DNA of 64,000 bases from contig JAEOAD010000034.1 of the NCBI GenBank assembly GCA_036365145.1, positions 22,496,001 through 22,560,000 of the forward strand, in the 5' to 3' direction. The stretch comes from Orientallactaga sibirica (taxonomy: Eukaryota; Chordata; Mammalia; Rodentia; Dipodidae). Within the stretch, counting starts at the first letter, position 1; the number at the start of each line of letters is the position of its first letter. The notes under the pieces are model-generated. The model saw only the letters and a list, made by a program, of their open reading frames with translations, searched no databases and was not told the origin of the DNA. Both the position numbers and the translations under genes were made by a program. This document shows positions 57,615 to 64,000 of this stretch, piece by piece.

Positions 57615-59128
57615 CTGCAGACAGAACACACATACAATGCAATTTAGTATTTAGGAGCCCACAGCTGCAAGAACCCCTGCAACACATAGCCCCAACTGCT
57701 CCATGCTTGACAGGGCAGGAGAGGGAGGGAGACCCTTTGACTGGGCATGGCCTGTTCAGAGGCAGAGCCCCCCCCCCCAAGGCCAAGAGATCCCCTCTAA
57801 GCTAGTTGGTGAGAAGCAGAGGGATGGAGTTGGAGATAGATCATCGCTCAGGCAAGCAGCTTAACCACTAAGCCATCTCTCCAGCCCCTTAATTTCTCTT
57901 ATATTATGCATGTGTGTATGGAGGGGTGTGTGTGTATATGTGCAGGTGCATGTGCACATGTGTGAGCACGTGTATGGAGGCCAGCAGAGGACAACCTTGG
58001 GCACTGTTCATCAGGTACACCATCCACCTTTGAGACAAGGTCTCTCTTTGGCCTGGAGCTTGCCAAGTAGGCTAGTCTGGCTGTTAGCAAGCCCCAGGGA
58101 TCCTGCTGGCTCTGCAGATGGATGAATGAATTACACCTTCATTTATGGAGCTCATGTCATAGGTGAGATCAAAATGGACTTAAGCTAGCTTCTGTCCCAT
58201 TAATTCTCATGGTAGGTTCATAAGGTAAACAAAGGCACTCAGCCACTTGCCGCAAGGACAAGAAACATTTAAGTGACAGCAGCATGTCAAGTGGCAGAAT
58301 GGCACACCGTGTGTTTCCAGGGAAAGACTCGGGAAAAGCTGCCTCCTTCCTGAGACCACGGCCCCCACCAGAGTGGGAAACGTGTGTGTACGTGCACATA
58401 GAGGCACACGCCCACGTGCTGTGGAGCCTGGGCACAGGTCCTGCTTCCAGCAACTCAGTAGATGTCTTCCAGCCTCTAAGCTTTGCTTTGTAGCAATAGT
58501 GGAGGCAAGATGATGGGCAGCCTCCAAGAAACGGGATGAAGTCTGGGCTCCCATGGATAGCACAGATACACACAGTGCCCTCAGTGGCTCAGTGATCTGG
58601 TGTCACTGCCATCACCTCCCCCGCCCCACCCCCCACACAGGCTGTAGTCCCAAACCTTGCTCAGCAATGATCAGAGCCCCCACCCGTGGGAAAAGGCCCA
58701 CTGAGCTGGGCTTCCTCCCATTCTAACCTCAGCTTCCGCACTTTATCAGCCCCACACAATGGGCCTGAGGACCACTCCCACAGGCCACCATCCCCAGCTT
58801 CTGCACTGCTGGGAAATGGGCTTTTCCTTCCACTAGGGGTGGCAGGGGGAGGGGAGAGTGTCTTCAGCAGGGACCAGTCCAAGTCCAGCATTATGACTGA
58901 GGGCTGGGCAGCTCTGACCATGGTACTCAGCCCCACAAGCAGCCAGGAAACCTGGGCACCCAAGAAAGGGGAGGCCAGAGGATCAGAGGCTGTGAGGGAA
59001 AGGCAGGGTCTGATTCCTAATCCTCGGGTCTCCCACATCTGCATGCTGGATACAACCTTAGGCCGTGGAAGGGTTCAGAGTGACTCCAAGATCCTTTCTC
59101 CAGGCCCACTGTAATGGTATATATATAT
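57615..59128. other. Rgs3 intron or upstream region, partly SINE remnants
   Basis: This holds a minus-strand DIP head fragment (57,848-57,888) directly followed by a minus-strand ID/B1-type composite SINE with GT-rich tail (57,895-58,115). The rest is unique sequence with no exon I can support. I looked for the expected preceding RGS3 exon (ending ...FFTGHRK in human) and did not see it. Confidence 0.6.
57848..58115 (-). mobile_element. DIP head fragment next to a composite SINE
   Basis: 57,848-57,888 is a DIP head only ('aaccactaagccatctctcc'). 57,895-58,115 is a GT-tailed ID/B1 composite with 'agacaaggtctctctttggc'. The DIP part may be the head of a copy whose rest was replaced. Confidence 0.65.
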
Positions 59129-59239
59129 TTGTTTTTTTGAGGTAGGGTTTCACTCTAGCTCAGTTTGATCTGGAATTCACTATGTAATCTCAGGGTGGAC
59201 TCAAAATCATGGTGATCCTCCTACCTCTGCCTCCCGAGT
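59129..59239 (-). mobile_element. Truncated B1 SINE
   Basis: T-rich start, then gaggtagggtttcactctag and the usual B1 body to 'cctcccgagtgc', where it stops abruptly at the junction with the next repeat. The final third (toward the B1 5' end) is missing. Confidence 0.85.
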
Positions 59240-59630
59240 GCGTAATGGGTGATATTGATTGTCAGTGATAGAACCTAGAATTACCAAGAAAACTAAATCT
59301 CTGGGCATGCTTGTGAGGGACTGGCTACATTAGATTAACTTTTGGGCATGGCTGCGAAGGATTATCTCAACTAGGGCTAATTCAGACCCAGCTAAGGTGG
59401 GCAGCACGAGTCCATGGGCTGGGGCCCTGGACTCTGTCAACAGCAGCATTCCTTACTCTCATTCCTGCTTGCCTGTGCTGATGGGAGCAGCTGCTTCATG
59501 CTCCTGCCGCCATGCCTTCCATGTTGTGATGACTGTAACCTCCAAAACAAACCCTTCCTTCCTTAAAGTGCTTCTGGTCAGATATTGGATTAGAGAAATG
59601 AGAAAGAAACTAATATACCCACTCAGGGCT
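59240..59630 (+). mobile_element. Interspersed repeat, LTR-like, joined to a broken B1
   Basis: The segment begins gtgatattgattgtcagtga and ends near 'gaaagaaactaata'. It contains 'catgctcctgccgccatgcc' and a degenerate polyadenylation region with 'aaaacaaacccttccttcct'. These phrases are common to rodent MaLR-type or related repeats. The family name is uncertain, and a DNA-transposon origin is not excluded. Confidence 0.5.
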
Positions 59631-59834
59631 ACGCTTGCAAAGGACAGCTCCTTCCATCAGCCCGCAAAGGAGACAGAGATGAGCCCAGAGCCACACCCCC
59701 CCCCACATGCCCTTGGGATCCTCGGGGCCTCCCTGGCCTCACCTCATCACCTCTAGGGACTGGGATCTCACTGCCTCTTGCAATGAAAACTATAATTCTT
59801 ATTGTCATTACCACTGTAATGATACTCATGATTA

Positions 59835-60260
59835 AGAATGTAAACTCTAAACGGCCTGGATTTGAATCCTAGCTCAAACACATATTAGCTAATTGACCTT
59901 AGCTGTGTTCCATCTGCTCTCGGGGCCTCAGTTCCTTTATTGGCAAAAGAAGAATCATAACTGGGCCCACCACCTCGCAGATCTGAGCTAGTAAACACGG
60001 GGGAGGTGCTCAACACCCATCAACTAATTTGGGGTTTGTGATCATTTGCTGGGCACTCACTATATGCCAGGTGCTGTGTTAAAGTATGCCAACATATACT
60101 ACCTAACTTAATCCTTGTAACAACTCTAAGAAATACTTGCTATTTTTCTGCTCAGCTTGTAGCCAAGGAAACTGAGGCCCAGAGCAGTGAGTTCACATGC
60201 TTGGGCTCCCTTAGCTTGCAAGCCTCAGTTAATTTGGGGTCTGAATCCAGATCATAGTGG
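59835..60260. repeat. Two adjacent MIR-type SINE remnants
   Basis: 'tttgaatcctagctcaaaca' with 'cctcagttcctttattggca' resembles MIR in plus orientation (about 59,850-60,020). 'tatatgccaggtgctgtgtt' and 'aaggaaactgaggcccagag' (about 60,050-60,240) are typical MIR minus-type phrases. Both are old and diverged. Confidence 0.65.
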
Positions 60261-60447
60261 GGGTCCAGAGTACCTTTGTAATCAGGATGCCAGCTGGTTT
60301 CTGACTGCTGGGGTCACATGGCCATATGTGGCTGCCAAGCTGGACCCCACGTGACCCCATGTGGGGAACTAGTGGTCTAAATGCCAAACTTACTTATTTG
60401 GACATGGGAAATAATCCTTCTTTAGGCTTTTTGAAAATAGAACCCTG

Positions 60448-60500
60448 GGCTGGAGAGATGGCTTAGCGGTTAAGCGTTTGCCTATGAAGCAAGCTTGAAA
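60448..60500 (+). mobile_element. 3'-truncated DIP SINE head
   Basis: Begins ggctggagagatggctta with the A box and 'gcggttaagcgtttgcctatgaag' style head, then breaks off. No TC tract or AATAAA tail follows. Confidence 0.75.
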
Positions 60501-61580
60501 GTGTCATCACATCCTGAAGCTGGAGGGCATTTCAGGGCTCTCTAGTCTGTCTGAGTCCTCAGCTGGAAGCTTAGCACTGTGGGCTGGCATTCTCCACTGA
60601 CAGCCCCCCTGTGAGGGCAAGGAGGAAATGGTCAAGGAAGGACCATCGCCTATGCTCTCCTCGCTGTCAAAGAGTGACCACACCAGGCTGGGGTGTAACA
60701 CAGTGTCAGTGTCCTGGGCTCAGACACAGATCCACCCAGCAGGGCTCCTCTGGAGACCCAGGAACAGTCCTGACTACAGACCCACTGGATCCTCTCTGCT
60801 GAGCCACCAAACCCTAGCAGCAGGGGGTGCCCTGAACCAATTTAGCTCCACACATGGGCCCAGTGGGTGATGCACTGGTTAACCCCATCGTTTTCCCTGG
60901 GGCCTTTGGACCTCAGTGGCCCTCCTTTGAGACTACTAAGACCAAGCAGACCACCTGGGAAGTCTGTGTGGCTCTAACACTCCAACTCACGGTAGAATTT
61001 TCTCAGAATGCACAAGGGCAGGATGGAGGCAATCAGACAGGGCCAAAACTGGGACTGTCACCCTGTAGCAAACAACTACAGCTTATCCACACAGCAGCCA
61101 CACATGACCAGCCCAAGGCCATGCCATCTCTGCCTGGCCTTCCTTGGTCTTACATTATCACAAGACCACTGACCTGTGCTCCAGCACAGAGCTTTCCATG
61201 TGCTACTGCTTTGAATCCCTGAGCCAGTCTTAGGAACCCTTCACAGTCCCATCTGACAAGAGGAAAGTGGAGCTCAGAGAAAGAAGTAGGTCAGCCAAGG
61301 TTTCAGAGCCAGAAAAGAGGAGGCAGCGCTGAGACCTCAACAGATCTGCCTGGCTCCCCAGCTGAGGACTGCGCCCTCTTCACCTCTTGTCTGGATCCAG
61401 GAAAGCCAGGCCCATGCCAGGATGGTGAAAGTCTTAGGGGAACATGCTACCTCCCCACCTGCTAGCCCCGACCCCTGACCCCTCATCAGCATGAAATGTG
61501 CAGAGCTCTAGGTAGAGCCAAATGACTCACTATGTGGCCTGGCACAGAACAGTCTCCGCCCCCTCCCTTTAAGCTGACCA
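60501..61580. other. Unique Rgs3 intron sequence
   Basis: No exon or clear repeat apart from a MIR-like piece near 61,235-61,330 (gacaagaggaaagtggagct). Small open frames present match nothing known to me. Confidence 0.5.
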
Positions 61581-61582
61581 CC

Positions 61583-61727
61583 AGAAGTGGTGGCCCAAGC
61601 TTGTAATCTCAGCATTCATGAGGCTGAAGCGGGAGGATTGTCATGAGTTTGAGGCCAGCCTAGGCTATAGTGTGAGACCCTCTCTCAGAAATAAATACAT
61701 GAATAAATGAATGAATGAATGAATGAA
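61583..61727 (+). mobile_element. Old B1-like SINE with GAAT-repeat tail
   Basis: 'ggtggcccaagcttgtaatc' through 'gaggccagcctaggctatag' is a diverged B1. Its tail has become (AATG)n at about 61,695-61,727. Confidence 0.7.
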
Positions 61728-61844
61728 CTGGAAATGTTGTGAAGGTCAGGAAAGAATACCATGGCACTCTGCACATGGGGATAAAACTGTTACCACACTT
61801 GATCCTACTGCCCTCCACTTCCTTTCTCCTCTCATCCTCCCCAT

Positions 61845-62160
61845 GATAGTCTGCATGTTAAATATCCCCCGTAGCTTCATCTTTGATCCCCAGCTCGTAG
61901 AGCCTTTGGGGATGGATCCTTGCTGGAAGAGGTGTGTCACTGGGGGTGGGCCTTAGAACTTTGGAGTCCAGCCTCCTTGCTAGTACTAGATAGCTCTCTT
62001 TTGCTGCTTCCTCCAAGGTGATGTGACAAGATGTGATGTCCTGGCTGTCTGCTCTGCCATGCTTTCTGTGACATGATGAAACATCTCCTGGAAACTGTAA
62101 AATGAAATTAACCCCACCCTGCCATTAGCTGCTTCAGATTGGGTATTTTGTCCAGCAAGG
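61845..62160 (+). mobile_element. Solo MaLR-type LTR
   Basis: Phrases such as 'gtgtcactgggggtgggcct' and 'attgggtattttgtccagca' match the general ERVL-MaLR LTR pattern of rodents. There is no partner LTR nearby. It is diverged and its ends are approximate. Confidence 0.6.
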
Positions 62161-63869
62161 AGAAGGAAACGGCAACACTCCCCTTGTACAGAGCACCCAC
62201 TGGGTGTCAAGTGCCACACCCTACATTAACCTCCTCTGTCAAGCTAGCTAACCTTCCCAGCAGCCCTATGCAGCATCATTATCATACACCCTTTCTAATA
62301 ATGACACCATGGTTCAGAGAGGGCAAGGACTAGCAGTGAGGAATGGCACTACCAAGTGCTCGTCGGGTCTATGCTTCATGTCCCCCTGCTTAGGACGGCT
62401 TCCTTTCTGAAGCTGACAGCTGGAGGGTGCAGGAGGAGGTTGACAAAGGACTCAAGGCCTGCGAGCCACATGGAATGAAGGTCACTATCAGGCTCAGGAT
62501 GGCCTCTGAGACCCCTGCCAGTTCAGTCAGTCACTCAAGTCCAAGAAAGGAAGTGACAATGGAGAATGGGGAAGGGGAGAGGGGAATACCGGTGGGACCT
62601 TTGGGCACCCAAAGAAAGAAGCTGAGGCAAGAAAGAGTTGGTCCAGGCCTGCTGGTGTCCCAGGTGGAAGCATCTGTCCTCAGATAGGAACTGGGGTCAA
62701 CCAAACTGAGGAACTTGATTGAAATGTTTGTGTGAATGTGTGTGAATGTCTCTATGTAAATATTTGTTCTGGAACAAGAATGGTGGAGGGAACAGAACAG
62801 GAAAGGAAGGACCTGGTGGAGGTCAGGATTGAAAGGCCCAAGGCAGGAGATGGCCCCTTGATCCTCAGCACCATCTCCAGAAAGGAGTGGCCTGGCCTGA
62901 TGGAACAGACTTCTGGGCTTCTGTCTGTAGCACTGGCCTCAAGAAATAGCCATGGGTGGTAGTGGCCCGCAAGGATAGACACGCATCACAAACTGGGGGG
63001 CACTTGTTTAAAATGCAAGGTCTGGTCACCATCCCTAGAAATTCTGATTTGAGGCCAGGGGCTGTAAATTACCTCTCTTGGTGATGTCAGTGCACATCCT
63101 GCCTTGAGAACCACAGCCTAGAGGATCACTTTCCGATGAGCAAACAGAGCTCATCCCAATCCTTCTGGGATTTAGTTTCTGGGCGCAAAGTTCACAGCCC
63201 TTCCTGTAAGGGCCCAGCTCTTTCCAGTCTGACCACCTTTCAGGAAGAAAGTGCCTTTCCAAATGCAGGGTCTGTAGTATTGCTAGAGGCTAGGAAGCTG
63301 AGAAGGCTTCTGAGGCTATGTGTCTTGGTAGAAAAGTGTTCTGCTGTTTGCCATGGGATTAGAGAGCAAGTGGCAGCATGCATGGCATGCGTCTGTGCCT
63401 TAGCACTGCCCTGCTCTAGCCTCATCTTCAGTTTATTCTAAATGGACTTGCTGTCCAGGCCTAGCTGAGGACATCTTTCTTCCTTTAGAAGCTTTTCCTG
63501 AGGGCTGAGGGCCCCGAGGTCTCTTAGATGTCTGAGGGTCAGCTGCTCTCCCACCTAGCCACACACTGTTGTCCTAACACTTCACACTGCTGTCACCCTT
63601 GGATGAAGAAGTAGAACGAGCATGCTCTGAGGGCTTCAGGTGAAGTGTCATGTCAATCATGTCCTTAGGCCCCAGGCTCTTTCAGTTCATCCTCACCCAC
63701 TCCAGTGCTACTAAGTCCTGATTTTCAGGGAAGGAAAGCAAGGCTCAGAGGATCCAGTGACTCACCCAACGCCACATAGTAAGTAAGAGACAGAACCAGG
63801 CTCACACTGGCTGGTGGGCTTAAAGGTCACCATGCAATGTGTTCCCAGCCCGCATATAAAGCATGTTGT
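62161..63869. other. Unique Rgs3 intron sequence with old repeats
   Basis: Contains MIR-like pieces near 62,185-62,335 and 63,700-63,810 (both with 'ggctcagag' or 'ggttcagag' type cores) and a MER5/hAT-Charlie-like fragment at about 62,985-63,120 ('ctagaaattctgatt' and 'cttgagaaccacag'). No exon is seen. Confidence 0.5.
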
Positions 63870-63879
63870 TCTCTATGTG

Positions 63880-63973
63880 TGAGCCTCACCCACCAGTTCT
63901 ATACCCACCAGTGCAAGCCTCACCCACCAGTTCTGCACCTATCAGTGCCAGCCTCACCCACCAGTTCTGCAGC
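63880..63973. repeat. Short tandem repeat, about 34-35-bp unit, 2.7 copies
   Basis: The phrase agcctcacccaccagttct recurs three times at 34-35-bp spacing, with 'atacccaccagtgca' and 'gcacctatcagtgcc' as intervening variants. It lies at the window edge. Confidence 0.85.
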
Positions 63974-64000
63974 CCTTGATGTGGCACTGAGCACAGGGCC

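Noticed and set aside
57614..64000. Further upstream Rgs3 exons (C2, PDZ or Pro-rich regions)
   Set aside because: I looked for the expected human-like protein phrases on the minus strand and did not find them; they probably lie beyond the window.

Overview
The window looks like mammalian, specifically rodent, genomic DNA. It has one recognisable multi-exon gene, a very high density of young SINEs and L1/LTR fragments, and no bacterial-style gene layout. Two SINE families dominate. One is a B1 family (7SL-derived, about 150 bp, A-rich tail). The other is a tRNA-derived family of about 210-280 bp with a (TC)n tract, AATAAA repeats and a T-rich end, which I match by structure and memory to the B2-superfamily SINE DIP of jerboas. 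The most likely source is therefore a dipodoid rodent such as Jaculus; no search was possible to confirm this.

Layout: the only gene I can support is the 3' half of Rgs3 on the minus strand, between about 52.24 and 57.61 kb. It comprises an exon encoding a basic N-terminal segment of a longer isoform (57,553-57,614), an alternative first coding exon of a short isoform starting MLRGMYL (55,399-55,460), and four shared exons. The shared exons carry the complete RGS domain and end in the stop codon at 53,030. They are followed by a roughly 0.8 kb 3' UTR with an AU-rich element and one AATAAA signal. The short isoform assembles to 192 residues with consistent splice phases and canonical GT/AG sites. 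Sequence above 57.6 kb is intron or upstream Rgs3 sequence; further 5' exons lie outside the window.

Bases 1-52 kb appear intergenic, downstream of Rgs3, and are built mostly of repeats. The notable structures are a GT-rich minisatellite of about 2.8 kb with a roughly 40-bp unit (20.26-23.03 kb) that runs into the CA-type tail of a SINE, and two related, minus-oriented, non-coding LTR-internal-LTR elements (about 42.0-43.9 kb and 45.11-47.17 kb). The second of these LTR elements has a 6-bp target duplication and is nested inside an older LTR repeat. There is also a solo LTR that split a DIP SINE (32.2-32.7 kb), a 5'-truncated L1 with an 18-bp target duplication (36.26-36.66 kb), and old L1 copies cut into pieces by SINEs. 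Nearly all long open frames here are simple-repeat or retroelement artefacts. I did not find a new gene system; the points most worth a second look are the minisatellite, the full-length LTR pair, and the putative internal Rgs3 promoter.
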